64,000 bases of DNA from the NCBI GenBank assembly GCA_036583965.1, contig JAZBQD010000025.1, forward strand, positions 15,834,910 to 15,898,909, given 5' to 3'. Below the pieces are notes generated by a model, which did not search any database, was not told the DNA's origin, and saw only the letters and a list, made by a program, of their open reading frames with translations. Positions 11,493 to 23,925 of this stretch are shown in pieces (position 1 is the stretch's first letter; each line of letters opens with the position of its first letter). This stretch comes from Prunella strophiata (lineage: Eukaryota; Chordata; Aves; Passeriformes; Prunellidae). Position numbers and translations under genes: made by a program.

Positions 11493-13282
11493 GCTCCTTA
11501 TAGGCAGGTCACTTGAGCTGTGAATCCCTGCAGCCCGTTATCAGAATGGATTGCAGGCTGGGAACGATGGTAAAGTCTTGGGAGTCTGTGGGTGTTCTGA
11601 GGGACTGTGCATTTCTGAAATTGTGTCTCTAGTCACCATCCAAACATCAAATAGTTCAGTAGTATTTAATTAGCATACAATAACTGTCCCATTGAATTTG
11701 ATCGAATACATAATTTTGGAATGCTATTTACAGTGCTAGTTTCTTACAGAAATCCATGTGTCAGAGCTTTATCCATTACTATAGTCTTTAAAATAGGCAG
11801 ATGTGCCTTTCATGGCCAACTGCATGCTTTATTAATGAGCTAGAACTATCAGATGTATTGTAAATCACAGGACACAGCAACCAGTCTGCTGCTTCTCTGC
11901 TCCAGGGTCCCAAGGCAAGGGAGATTAATTGCCTGAGCAGCTCGTACAGAGCAGTGGGGCATGTGCTCACTTTCCTGCTCTCAGAGCAGGTTCTCCTGAC
12001 CACTGGTAGCCCTCTCTGTCCTGTCATCACTGTCTCTCCCCCTGGCCACAAACCTGGCATGCAAACCTCCAGCTGGCACATGCAAACCTTCACATTTATA
12101 TATAAATAATAAAATTAATATGGGTGCACTGCTCTTTTTTCTCCTCTGGTTCATCTTTCACCTGCCCCTCTCCACCCTCCAAAGTCAAGGGCAGGAGCAG
12201 GGAACCTGGGACCTCTCCAACAGAGCCAAATTCCCCAGGTCACTCTTTTATTGAAGCCCTCACACATAGCACACATTGCACACAAACATGTCCTGCCTCA
12301 CTCAAGCCAACATAGCAGCATCTCTCTTCATTAGAATATTCACTAACAATTCAAATGACCTCTTTTGGCAGGATTGGAAATACTGCATGGGTGATTGCTC
12401 CATAGGAAATAACCTGGAAAGGCAGGGGAGGGACATGCTGAAGGTGAAAGCTAGAGTCAGGCTACAGGCTTAGTTGAAAAGCTCTTGGCAAAGCCACACT
12501 GGCCACAGTCAGGGACCCCCAGTCATTCCCAAACCAGTGGCTCAGCTGCTCTGCTCCAGCTCAAGTTGTCCCTGTGGAAACACCAGCAGAGCACCCAGAT
12601 TCCTCTTCTGCAGACAAGCCTGGCATGTTTGACACAGGGCTGTGACAAAAATACCCTTTTGCTGCTATCAGGAAGCACAGCCAGGGGACCAGGTTCACCA
12701 AAGAGGTGAGCTGAAGCACCACACATATCTAGCCCTTGGCAGGACATTCTCTGTGACCACATTTTATCTGGATAAGGAATGAGTCCAGCCTTTGAGGCCT
12801 GTTCCTGAATCAGGCTTGGAGATCCTCATTCGGCCCAGGAAGGTGATCTCCATGGCTAGCTTTGGAGACGTGTGAAGGACCAGCCTTTGGCTCCTGCCTG
12901 CAGCTTCCCCAAAGCATCCATGGGCAGGACAAGGGGTGGGAGAAGGCTGGAGGAGGCTGGAAAGCACTCAGAGATTTGAGAATAGCAGGACCACGGGCAA
13001 TGGGAGACATGGTGGGTGCAGACAAGGAAGACAGCAAGGAGAAGGGAACACAGGGTTGTGCATGACCATCTCTGCTTTGTGCATCTGTAATGATAGCACT
13101 GGATGTGAGCACAATGCTAAAATCCTGGATCTGTGCATAATACTCCAGTGGGGACAGATGTCCTCCCTTGTTTTGTACACTGTAAATGGTCCCAAACCCA
13201 AATGATTCCCCACATCCAGCATTGTCCCCCCTCCCATCAGCTGCAAATGACACAGATGGCTGGAAAAAAAGAATAGTTATTT
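11493..13282. other. Intergenic; AT-rich island at about 11635-11860
   Basis: 11635-11860 is AT-rich with homeodomain-type words (TAATTAGC, TTTATTAATGAGC) and few CpG, resembling a conserved regulatory element; this is a guess from composition. The remainder is unremarkable. Confidence 0.3.
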
Positions 13283-13289
13283 AAAAAAC

Positions 13290-13325
<36 letters not shown>

Positions 13326-13330
13326 AAACC
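13283..13330 (+). repeat. (AAAAC)n simple repeat
   Basis: Repeated AAAAC and AAAAAC units, about eight copies. Confidence 0.95.
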
Positions 13331-15502
13331 CCACCCACCCCAACACTGTTATTTCTGCATTTTTTCTTTGTGAGGACACTTCCTTCCTTCCAGGAGAAAT
13401 CAATCCAGTACCAAAGTGTTAACCACTTCCCAGCCATCTCCTCCAAGCAAGGTGGAGTTGTGCTGGTCCCTGGCAAGCATGGCACCTGGCCATACCCCCA
13501 GGCTGCCCCTGGCTCCTGAATCATGCCTTGTTCCCTGAGAAAGAGGGATGGAGGGGGCTGGTGTCACAGCCAAAATCATGGGAGCCTTCAGGAGGCTGCG
13601 TGGGTGGCTGGAGGTGCTGGATGGAGAAGGCTCCAGCCGTGCAGCAAAGCAGGAGAGGGTGATGGAGCTCAGCCCGGCTGTCTGAGCAGTTGGACTCCCA
13701 GCGGAGCAGGGGCAGGATGAGTCCTTGGCTGGGGCAGCCCATGAGCAGCTCGGAGGGACTGGAGGCCAGCAGACCATGTCCTCATGGGACCACAGGGACC
13801 TGCTCCAGCCTGGGGGCTCCTCTCAGGGCCTCACTCACACAGCAGACCCTGAGACAGACTTTGGGGCCTCCTGTCAGATGTGTTAGGAGCTTGAGAAGGG
13901 ATGTGGGGTGCAGAGCAGGCTTGGATGCTCTGTCCTCAGTGCTTGCTGGTGCAAGTCCACAAGCAAGGGTTGTGCTGCTCACTGGGGTCTCAGAGTTCCT
14001 CTGGCCATGCCCCAAGAAATTTCAACTCTGTGCTGAACATTCAGTCTGCCACCTGTAGAAGAGCCCCCTACAAGGATCCCTTGCCTTGAACAACTTGGTT
14101 TCCATGCATGGAGGAAGCCCAGATGTCCAGACCTGTACAGGCTCTTCTGCAGGGCCTGCAGCCCTGGTGTTGTGGTGTAACCCCAGCCAAGATCAGCACA
14201 CCCAGGCAGGGCCAGGAGCTGCACAGGAGGGATGAGATGATGTGATGCCATGGGTGAGCAAGGCCAAGGGGCAGGCAGAGGAACTGGTGCCCTGGGGGCA
14301 GAGGGATCCAGCAGAATGTGTGGGCAGTGCCAGCAGTGCCGTGATGAGGGGTCACCTGCACAGGGAGGAGCAGGGAGGAACCAGCAAAGGCCCATCAACA
14401 CACACAGTCAATTCCAAATGTCTCCATTTGAAAAGCAGTGTGAAAACAAAGTGTTCCCTCCAGCTTTGAAGAGCCAGCTCATGATTCAGGGGAGAAGAAC
14501 AGATCCCCTTGTCATCCTGGAACTGTGGGGAAGTGGAGAGAGGATGTCAGCCCTTAGGTTCCCCCTTGGATTGCCCACAGTGGGGATGGGGTCCCTCAGC
14601 ATCTGAATAACAAGCAATTTGCTTTCATGGGACCCTGGAGGTTGTGCTGCTTGGGGAGCAGAAATTCCGTGACCCCCAAGCCCAAGAGCTGCTCCTCTGT
14701 GCTCTGAGGTATCAGATGTTGACAACCTGGGCTGGCCCAGGTTCAGGGGACACGTTCCTCCCAAATGTCTCCAGACACCGTTTCACAGGAAACTCCAGGA
14801 AAACACCTTAATTTTGCTGGTGGAAAAGCAGTTGCCAAAGTGCTGCTGCCTGCAGAGCTCCTCAGCCCCTGCCTGCAGGAGGCTGCACACAGAAACCCCA
14901 CGATGGCAGAGATCCAGGGGGAGGAAACCCCCACCGAGCCTCCTCTGGTGTCCAGAGGGAGGCAAGGGATGCACAGGGGATGATCCGGGCAGAGGGGTGG
15001 GAATGAAGAGTGCTGCAGGACCCTCCCACACAGCCATCACATCTGGGCCATGTGCAGCTTCCTTGGTGAGATCCCTGTGCAAGGAGAGCTCCCTCAGCAG
15101 TCCCACATCCTGTCCCTCCCCAGCTGCCCTTGGAGCACTGCCTTGGCCAAAGGGATGGCATCTCTGGCTGGCTGTCCCCTTGGAAGGTTGTGGGAAATGG
15201 GAGAGGACAAGGAGCTTGGGAGGAGCAGCCTGGCTGTGGGGATGGGTGGGGATCAAGCCAGGCTTGGGCAGAGTGAGGCAGGGGCTGTGTGATCCGAGCT
15301 GAGGAGGGGCTCTGGACCATGGGAGCCGAGGGGTCATGAGCTGGAGGTGCTGCAGGGCTGGGGGGCTGGGGGGGACAGCCCGAGGTGCACTCAGGGGCTC
15401 TGTGTGCACAGCCCGCACAACAGCTGCCGACAGTATGGTTGGCTCCAAAGCTGGTGTTGACAGTCCTTCACTTTTATGGGAACTAAATTTACCCAGACAC
15501 AC

Positions 15503-15504
<2 letters not shown>
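13331..15504. other. Intergenic, no recognised gene
   Basis: GC-moderate unique-looking DNA. Long open frames on the minus strand here (for example 14783-15580) end in the poly-A/poly-T tract and show no domain, so they are not called. Confidence 0.45.

Positions 15505-15539
<35 letters not shown>
15505..15539 (+). repeat. Poly-A tract, 35 A
   Basis: An uninterrupted run of A. No processed-gene sequence is recognisable upstream. Confidence 0.97.
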
Positions 15540-15541
<2 letters not shown>

Positions 15542-16432
15542 TGGAGGAGTTGGAATTAAAATAAATTGCAGCAGCAGCATCTGCTGCTTTGTGGTGCAGT
15601 CTGGGTTACAGAGAGGGGAGGAGAAGTCCTCGAAAGGGAGTAGCTCTGGTGTTTACTGCAGCCCCAAAACATCCCCCATTTGTGAGCTAAGTGTGTTTTC
15701 ACCGTGTTGCCTCAAGAATGTTTGACATCCAAGATGCCAAAGAAATGTACCCACTGGGTGGAAAATGAAAGCCCAGGGGTTTCCTGCCAGTGGGTTAGCG
15801 GGTGTTTGCCAGTGTACAGGGGAAATTATGCTCTGTGTTGTTATCACAGAGGATACCAGGAGGATGAGAAACTCTGACAGGAAAAAGATGTGAGGGTACT
15901 TGAAGCTTTTACCTCCTTCCTTTTCAGATGTCCTAGAACTTTTGCTTAAATTTTTGATTATTCTTTCATGTCTTTTCCCTCCTATCCTCTCAGGCCACAA
16001 GTGTGCATAGTGGTGTTGGTGTTTTCCTTTGGATGGTTTGGTTCTGTATTTGGTGTCTCATCTCCTCCAGATGTGAGGCAGCAGACCCAACACACAAAAG
16101 ATGGGACTCTCCATTTGGTTGGCTACAAAGAAGTCCAGGTTGGGCTTCAAAAGGGGTCCTTTTAAAAGTGGAGATGTTCTGGAAGATTCTCTACCAATGA
16201 AAAGTGTGCTGTGCCACGTGGGCACATCTGCCAGCAGTGTGAGTGCAGAGAGAAAGAGCTGCAGCCCCGAGTGCTGCACCCTCCTGTCTCCATCAGCAAG
16301 GGTGGCAGCGTGGGCAAGCTGGGGCACCACCACTCCTGTGTTCCCAAGGCATGCTCAGCCCAGCTGCTGCTGAGGTATGTTCTTTGTCCGGGGTGGTTTG
16401 GAAGAGCAGGGATGTTTCCAGGTCACCGTGGG
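15540..16432. other. Intergenic, no recognised feature
   Basis: Unique-looking DNA between the poly-A tract and the 44-bp duplication. Nothing is assignable. Confidence 0.5.
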
Positions 16433-16520
16433 TCTGGTGCTGGCTTGGCACAGCCAGGAGCGGGTCCTGGCACGAATCTGGTGCTGGCTTGGCACAGCCA
16501 GGAGCTGGTCCTGGCACGAT
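16433..16520 (+). repeat. 44-bp tandem duplication (two copies)
   Basis: The unit beginning TCTGGTGCTGGCTTGGCACA occurs at 16433 and again at 16477 with only single-base differences. Confidence 0.93.
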
Positions 16521-16924
16521 CATCCTCCCTGTGGCAGGAGCTGCTGCAGCATCACCCAGCTCCTGAGGGTCTGCAAGCACCTCTGCAACAACACAGGCCA
16601 GACCAGGACTTTCTTCAGAAGATGAAGAAACATCCTTATTTTTAAATACTGCCACCACTTTCATGGGTGTTTAACACTGCAAACAAACTGTGCAGCCAGG
16701 CTTTGCAGAGAGGCTGCTTGTCAGCAGGGCTCGGCTGCCGGCCCCGGCAGCTGCCGGCGCACGCTGCTCCTGGGCTCTGTGGTTGCACTGGTGCCCAAAC
16801 AGAGAAGTGGAGGAAAATGTTTTGATGTCTTTGCATGTGACTGGAGGGGAAGAAAACCAGCACAAGTGGGCACAGATTTTCAAAGTTCAGGAGAATGCTA
16901 TTTTTAGCTGCCTTCTGTCTCATT

Positions 16925-17210
16925 TTTCCAGATGACAAGTGCGCCGCTCTCTCTAAAAATTGAATTCTTCTTGTGTGTTTTTGGGTTGGTCCCTAATTTT
17001 TTAATTAAAAAGAAGATGCTAAAAACAATTACTCACTTTTTAAAAATTGGAGCCAACAGTTTCTTTTGCTTCGTTCAGCTGTGATGTGACCGAGGCCAGA
17101 AGTTATGCTCTGGGTGGAGGTTGGAAACCAGGGCGGTTGGCACTGATGTGGCATTTAGTGGGTGTGTAAAATGAGTGAAAATTATACCAATCAGTGAGTT
17201 ATTCTCTGAG
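16925..17210. promoter_or_regulatory. Candidate AT-rich conserved element
   Basis: An abrupt AT-rich block with homeodomain words (CTAATTTTTTAATTAAAAAG, CAATTACTCAC) lies in otherwise GC-moderate DNA. It lacks repeat-family features and a coding frame. Calling it regulatory is inference from composition; conservation cannot be tested here. Confidence 0.3.
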
Positions 17211-17837
17211 GACAGAGGGAACAGAACGGCAGCCTCTGAGATGAGCTCTGAAGTCAATAGGAAATGCTGTCCACCCCACCAGCACTGGACTGCACTGAGG
17301 ACACAGCTCTCAATGCACGAGAGCTTATCCAGCCTGCAGTCACTGTCCTGCTCCATGTGCTCCTCTTGCAGGCATGAGCAGCTCCTCACTGCTCTTCTGC
17401 TCAGCTTTCTGAGGCACCACAGCTCATCTCACTGCTTTGGGGCACCAAGAGATCTGGCCCAAGCTGCCCCATGGGGATTTCATGTGTTTTAACTCTTGCA
17501 GTAGCCAGATGGAAGGATCCTGGTGACTCCAGTAACGCCACCAGTGCAGCAATGTTGGCTTGAAGTGAGCGCAAGGCAGATGTGGTAGAGGGTGATGGGT
17601 GATGTTCCTTTTGTGGGTGGGAACTGCTGCTCTGCACAGCCAGGGAGAAAATCTGGTAGCAAAGCCAGTCACTGATACGTGTAGTCCATAGCATTTTAAT
17701 ATTCCCATATTCTTCACAAGTTGCTGAAGGCTGATCACACACCAGGCTTGGTTATGGCAGTAGTCAGCACAGGCAGCACCCATAGTGATGCTTTCCCACC
17801 AAATCACCAGCTCCTGGTGCCATGTGATGCTTTTACA
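17211..17837. other. Intergenic, no recognised feature
   Basis: Unique-looking DNA. Nothing is assignable. Confidence 0.5.
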
Positions 17838-18234
17838 AGGAAAGGCTGGAGAAACTGGAACTGTTTAGCCTCAAGAAGAGATGGCTGAGAGGGGCCCTCA
17901 TCCCTGTCTGTCCCTGTCTGCAGGGAGGGCCCCGAGCAGGGACCACGCTGTGCTCCAAGGGCCCAGCAATGGCACAAAAGGCAAAGGCAGAAACTGATGT
18001 ACAGGAAGTTTCACCTGAACATGAGGAAGAACTTTTCTGTGCACTGACCAAGCACTGAAGAGGCTGCCCAGAGAGGGGGTGGAATATCTCCCTCACTGGA
18101 GATATTCCAGAACCATCTGGACACAATCCTGTGTCATGTGCTCTGGGATGACCTGCTTGAGCAGGGAGGTGGGACCAGATGAGCCACTGTGGGCCCTTCC
18201 TACCTGACCCATTCTGTCAGTCTGTGGTTCTGAG
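17838..18234 (+). mobile_element. CR1 LINE 3' part, sense, about 400 bp
   Basis: Sense CR1 motifs in order: GGCTGGAGAAACTGGAACTG, TTAGCCTCAAGAAGAGA, TTCACCTGAACATGAGGAAG, GGCTGCCCAGAGAGGG, ATATTCCAGAACCATCTGGA and a degraded terminal repeat. It belongs to a different subfamily from the copies at 21345 and 38185. Confidence 0.92.
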
Positions 18235-18479
18235 ATGCAACAACCCTTTCTGATTTCACTGGATAATTTCCCTGGCCTACCAGTTGTGGAGAAAACTGGT
18301 ATGCTATAAATTATAAAATTTATTTCCTGGTTCATCAGGAAAGAAATGTACAAATCCAACGGTGGTGAATTACTTCCCAAAACTGGAGTCCTGTTTCTAG
18401 GTAGTGTACCCTGTCACTGCTGGTAGCACCACTGCCTGCCAGCCCAGAGCAGCTCCCAAAACCCAGCACGGCTGGTGTG
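18235..18479. other. Intergenic, no recognised feature
   Basis: Short AT-richer stretch between the CR1 copy and the CpG-rich patch. Confidence 0.5.
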
Positions 18480-19080
18480 GTTGTGCTGAAGGTCCCTGAA
18501 CATCCCTCGGGCCGCGGAAAGGCCGGCTTGGCTTCCACAGCCCCGGCCAAAGAAGCTGGAGAGCTCAGATGTGAAGCGGGCTGTGGTGAGAGCACAGAAC
18601 TAAAGCCTCCAGCCCCTCTGCATCCCGGGAGCACAGCGGATGCTCAGGGGCTCCGGTGTCCATCCCGCGGGCATCCCCTCGCACCGCGCTGCCCCGAGCG
18701 CTGGGAGGTTCGGGCAGCCCGGAGGCGCAGGCACGCTCCTCCGCGGGACTTCAAAGCAGGCTCCTTTGTGTGTGTGCGTGTTTGTTCCCCTCCCCTCAGT
18801 ACGGCTGCTCTGATCGATGTGACATCACCTAGAGACGACGAGGGGGGACCAGACCCCGCCATTGTCCCCGGGCTGGGAGGCGATGTCCGTCTCCTAGGAG
18901 GCGGGAGCTGGGGCTCGCAGGCATGCTTTCATCTCCCTGACCTGCCCCGCTGGCGAGAGGGTTCTTCCCAAGGCACCGGCCTGGGGAGAGGCGTCCCCAC
19001 TGCACAGCAGAAGGGACACGAGTGAGAGACAGACACGCTCACAATGTTTAAAGACATCATTAAACGCCCCCGCCCTGGAA
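18480..19080. promoter_or_regulatory. CpG-rich patch, possible distal promoter or enhancer
   Basis: CpG density rises clearly from about 18490 to 18970, with CCGCGG, GCGC and GGCGGG words, and a CRE-like TGACATCA near 18820. No supported coding frame or splice-linked exon is visible. It could be an unannotated promoter (for example for a non-coding RNA) or a hypomethylated enhancer. This is composition only. Confidence 0.35.
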
Positions 19081-21344
19081 GCCCACACTTGCCAGTTATA
19101 CCCATCTGTTGCTTTTCATTAAAGAGAGCCCGACCCATTGGGAGAGGGGTGTGTAGGGGTGTGGGGCTGTGCTCGGCCCCTCCTCGGCACCCTCCATCGC
19201 AGCACTCGTGGAGAAGGAGGCCGGGAGGCAGCTGGGGCTGGGAGCCATCCCAGGCACACAGGGACAGAGACGTGAGAGCCACCGAGTTATCTGAGGGTGG
19301 AAGGGAGGAGGTGGCCATCCTGCTTGGATGCCACAGACAGCACACTGGCATCTTCCCAGACTGGGAGAGAGAAGGCTGGATCCCGAGGCTGGATGGCAGC
19401 AAGCACTCCCTGCCCCACTGGCAGGAGGAAAGCACACAGACACAATGCCCCTCCACACCTTGGTGACAGCCATGGCTCAGCAAGACACCTGCAAGGCACA
19501 GGCAAAGTGGCTTTTTAATGTCTGGTCCTTCCCTTGGCTGTAGCCCACGGACAGCTCACAGGAAGAAGCTGGCCAGGATGGGCCTCTCATCCCCCAGCTG
19601 AACATCAGCTGAACATCTCCCCCAGAGAGACATCAACACCCTCTGCAGTGCCTGCATTCCCCCTGGAAGGTGTTGGGGCCGGGGGTATCCCCTGAGAGCA
19701 GAGCACCCAGTGATACCAACCAGTCCTAATTTTGGGCAAAGAGAGTGAGGAGGGGATGGAATTTAGCTTCCTGGTGCCCCTGCAGGCTCCCACCCAGGAG
19801 CAGAACCATCTTGTAGAACCATCCTACAGTGTCACAGCACTCCTCTTCTGTGCTCCACCACCCCAAGGAGAGGGACAACCTTTCATGGCAACCAGGGATC
19901 TCTGTGTTTGACCCTGGGGCTTTGCAAAGCACATCTCTGGCCAGAGTAGAAGGCACTCTTGTCCCCACCCTGTCTGATACAAATGTGGAAGATGTCTCCA
20001 GGAGAACATTTGTCACCAAGGCTGGAGCCAGGGACAAGTGGCTGGTGCTGTCTGTCTCCAGAAGATGCTGGGTGGTGAAGGGCCCCCACTAACAGGGCAG
20101 AGCCAAATGCCCCCCTCATTCCCACTCTGCTAGCTGTGGAGCTGTGCTGTGCATAATGGGGACAGAGCACACACAGTAGCTCAGGACACTGTCCCCATCC
20201 AACCAAAGCAAGGGACAGGACAGCAGGGCTGGGATCTGCTGTGGGCAAGCACCCAGGGCTGTGTTGTGAAGATGGATGCACATGAGGAGATGGATGAAAA
20301 GCTGAAAAGGACAGTGGTTTGAAATCACAAATGCAAAGGGATTCCTGTTCTTGCCATGGTTATCTGGGACCATCCTTAAAGACCTGCTACCACTTCTGGT
20401 ACCTTTCCCCATTTTCCCCACCTGACTTGCCACAGCATCTTCACTGGGTGCAGGAAGATGGAGTCAGGATTTTGCTGGTTTTGGGTCAAAATTCCCCTTG
20501 ATACTAAGCCATGAACACATAATGCTCTCAACATAATGATGGGCCTAATGATAATAACCAAGGCCATCTCCTGTGGGCACCAGGGCTGAGCTGAGGACAC
20601 CTCTCCACGTTTCCACCCCATGGTCTCTCTCAGAAACTCATGCCAAGGGTAGGCAAATGCTCAAAGCAGGCATGACAGGGCCACTCAGGCTCACCCCAGG
20701 AGCAGGAAGGCAGAAATACTTCCATGTCATCTCAACAGGGGATCTAGCAAGGCTTGCCATGTGGGCAAGCATCCCAAGGAGGGCTCCAGAAAATGTACCC
20801 ATTCTGCAGTGACTCAGACCAGAGTGGGTTTTTAACCCCTTGCTGAAGCAGTTGGCCTGCACAGCCATGCAAGGAGAAGGTCCAGGAAAAGAACAGGCAA
20901 AGTCTGGCCAAGTGCCCACATCCTCTGTGCTCCCTGGCCATGCAGCCCATGGCCAGAGGGTCTCGTTGCCATGGACTGTCTGACATGTGGTGGTGGAAAC
21001 AGTGGTGGCATGTCCCCCCTGAGCAGGGACAGGGCTCTGCCAGGCAGGACATCTGCACCTTGCACAGTGCTGGGAATGCTCAGCATGTGCCATTCACCAC
21101 CTCTGGGAGGCACTGGGCATCCCTGCCTGGCAGGAGGAAGAATATTGGGAAGATAAATTACCCAGGGACAGGGCTCAGATCACCCCTCATCTCTGCAGAG
21201 GGTGCCCTGGACTGGCACACAGGGAGCTCAAGGAAGGAAAGAGTCTCTTGCATGCCCCAGGGATGGGAGGCCTGGAGAGCCAAAGTGAGGTCCCCAGCTG
21301 TGACTGTGTGTGCAGCTCAGCTCTGGGATGGGGCAAACAGAGCT
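19081..21344. other. Intergenic, no recognised gene
   Basis: Unique-looking DNA with no repeat family. Frames up to about 150 codons on both strands show no domains. Confidence 0.5.
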
Positions 21345-21611
21345 CCCTCCTGAGGGGCAGCACAGGGGCAGCTCCAATCTCTGCTCTGTGACCAGGGGCA
21401 GGACCAGGGAACTGGAGCTGGAGCTGTGCCAGGGGAGGTTTAGGTTGGATATCAGGAAAGGTTCTTCCCCCAGAGGGTGCTGGGCACTGCCCAGGCTCCC
21501 CAGGGAATGGGCACAGCCCCGAGACTGCCAGAGCTCCAGGAGTGTATGGACAAGGCTCTCAGGCACAGGGTGGGTCTGTTGCAAATCAGGATATTCTGTG
21601 ATTCTATGGGT
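21345..21611 (+). mobile_element. CR1 LINE 3' part, sense, young-looking subfamily
   Basis: It contains GTTTAGGTTGGATATCAGGA, then a GGGCACTGCCCAGGCTCCCC block and a CCAGAGCTCCAGGAGTGT block shared almost base for base with the copies at 38185 and, in reverse, 34134. It ends with TATTCTGTGATTCTATGGG. Confidence 0.94.
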
Positions 21612-22439
21612 TTTTTCTGGATCTGTCCTTTGCAAACCAGCCCTGGCATGCCACTCTGCCTGGGACACACTGGCCTGGCAATGAGCCCCAAAATGCCCTT
21701 CTCTTGCCTCTCCTGCCTCTACAGCCCAGTGGTGCCCAGTGCTGAAGGAGCAGGGCAGTGTGGCAGTGGCTGAATTGCTCCCCTGGCCAGTCTCTCCCTT
21801 CGGTGCTTGCAGCCTCAACAAACCCAGGCTGCCCCATGGAGAGCAGGACACAAGCTGGGGGCTCTCTGATCTTCCAGCCTGGGTCTGCCTTCCCAGACCA
21901 CCCCAAACCACTCACACTTTGCACCCACATGGTGAGCTGGGGCTGCTCCCCCACCTTGTGAGGGGGTGGCCCAGCCCCAGTGGAGCTTGCACCTCGCTGA
22001 GGCATTTTGCACCTACTCCCCACCCAGGCAGACCCTGGGCTGCAGTGGGACCCCTCGTTAGAGGACAGCAGGGAGCCCTTGGAACAGAGCACTCCTGCAT
22101 TTACAGACCAAGGCAAAGTCAATCAGCATTGTTTGCTGTTGGGATTCACTGGCAGGGGAAGCTGATCTTGGCAAGGACTGGACTTAATTATCAGCCCATT
22201 GTCAGCTGGCAGGCTATCTCCTTAGCTGGGAAGCACCGAGCTGCTGCCATCGGGAACTTCTAACGAGGTGGGCTGGAGTTTAAAGATTTACAGTTTCTGA
22301 TGGGCAGTGCAATTCTCCTTTGTGTGAGGGAATTGAGCAATTGCTGTTAGGTGATCTGGCAAGGAAAAGGCAGAGGGCACCTGGACGTGGCACTGGAGAG
22401 TGGAGAGTGGAGGAGGTGACCAGGGCTTCGTGTGCAGTG
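21612..22439. other. Intergenic; structured AT/GC mix at about 22110-22265
   Basis: 22110-22265 contains CTTAATTATCAG and TTGTCAGCTGGCAGG words resembling homeodomain/TALE sites and could be a conserved element. The rest is unremarkable. This is speculative. Confidence 0.25.
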
Positions 22440-22868
22440 TCGAGGGGAGGGAACAGAGCTGGGGAAGGGGCTGGAGCACGAATCTGATAAGGAACAGCTG
22501 AGGGAACTGGGAAAGGGGCTCAGCCTGGAGAAAAGGAGGCGCAGGGGGGACCCTGTGGCTCTGCACAACTCCCTGACGGTCAGGCTCTGCTCCCAGGGAA
22601 CAGGCACAGGACAAGAGGAAACAGCCTCAAGCTGTGCCAGGGAAGGTTTGGATTGGATATTGAGGAAATTCCTTCACAGCAAGGATGATCAGGCACTGGC
22701 ACAGCTGCCCAGGACAGTGGTTGAGTTCCCATCCCTGGAGGGATTTAAAAGCTGCATGGATGTGGCACTTGGGGTATGGGTCTGTGGTGGCCTTGGCAAT
22801 GCTGGGGAAATGGTTGGACTCAACCAGAGGGCTTTTCCAACCTTAACAGTGCCTTGACTCTATGATTT
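22440..22868 (+). mobile_element. CR1 LINE 3' part, sense, about 430 bp
   Basis: Sense motifs: GGGGCTCAGCCTGGAGAAAA, CTGTGGCTCTGCACAACTCC, TTTGGATTGGATATTGAGGA, then GGACTCAACCAGAGGGCTTT and a degraded terminal repeat (TTGACTCTATGATT). Its subfamily matches the antisense copies at 2490 and 32413. Confidence 0.93.
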
Positions 22869-23832
22869 ATAGCCAGAGGATGCTTAGATGAACATCTCAC
22901 ATCCTAGCAAGAGTGGGCTGTGTGAACGCTGTTTCCCACTGGTGGGCTCACTCGCCTTCTCTGGGCACTGAGCAGCAGCGAGCCCAGGTGATTTGTCATC
23001 TTCTGAAGGCCTGGCCTGAGAGTCTCAGAAGCTTTGAACCATTGCCCTGGACCTGCTGCAGCCCTTTGCCTGCCTCCCCCAGCCCTGCTCCATCCTGGCA
23101 TGCAGGGGATGAGGTCTGCTCCCAGATCTGTGTCTGTGGGACACAGCTGAGCTCCCCCTGTGAGCTGGAGCACCAAGCTTGGCACTGGGCTCACTGGGGA
23201 CAGGGACTTTCTGTGAATCACTTGGAGGAAGGAAGCATTTTTTCTGTCCTTCCACAAAGCTTCAGTGATAGGAACATGGGAGCCTGAGTGAGATGCCTTA
23301 GGGCTGGACGCTGCTGGTAAAGGCACAGAGGAGAACTTCCAGCCTGATTTACCATGGCAGCAGCAAGGAACAGCCTCTGAAGACCCAGCCTGGAATAGGT
23401 CAAGCATGAGCCAGGCCTGGCAGCCTGGATGGGTATGTCTGGGTTGGCATGAGCTGGACCAGGGCTTTGTAGGTTGCTGGACTCCAGAGCAGCAGCAGGT
23501 GATGCAAAATTGTCCCATGGCACTGTGGGCTCTTCCCACCTGGTCAGCAATCTTCCATGAGGTTCCACACCTGGGCAACTGGCATTGCTGGTGATCTGAT
23601 GTTGCAAAGATGCCAAAATAATGAGCTTTATCCTCATGAGTTTGTACTGAGTGATAGGTGCTTCTGATATGGCTTATGTGAGAAAAGTACTGTGAATGAT
23701 TTCTGGGGATTTGCCTTGCATTTTTTTCAAGCGAGAAGAACATAAGTGAGACTCGGGCTCTGGGGAGCACCTGAGCATCCCTGAGTTATGATTCCCAGCA
23801 GCATCCAGAGCCCTGGCCCTTCCAGCAGTAGT
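22869..23832. other. Intergenic, no recognised feature
   Basis: Unique-looking DNA. The 288-codon minus-strand frame at 22904-23770 has no recognisable domain and is not called. Confidence 0.45.
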
Positions 23833-23925
23833 CTCCTCTCCCTCTCCCTCTCCCTCTCCCTCTCCCTCTCCCTCTCCCTCTCCCTCTCCCTCTCCCTCTC
23901 CCTCTCCCTCTCCCTCCCCTCCCCA
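23833..23925 (+). repeat. (CTCCCT)n hexanucleotide repeat; G-rich on the minus strand
   Basis: Thirteen CCC triplets occur at exact 6-base spacing from 23840 to 23914. The minus strand is (GGGAGA)n, with many G3 tracts separated by three bases, a good G-quadruplex pattern. Confidence 0.97.

Noticed and set aside
14783..15580. 265-codon minus-strand frame
   Set aside because: It reads through the poly-A tract (as Phe runs) and has no recognisable domain.
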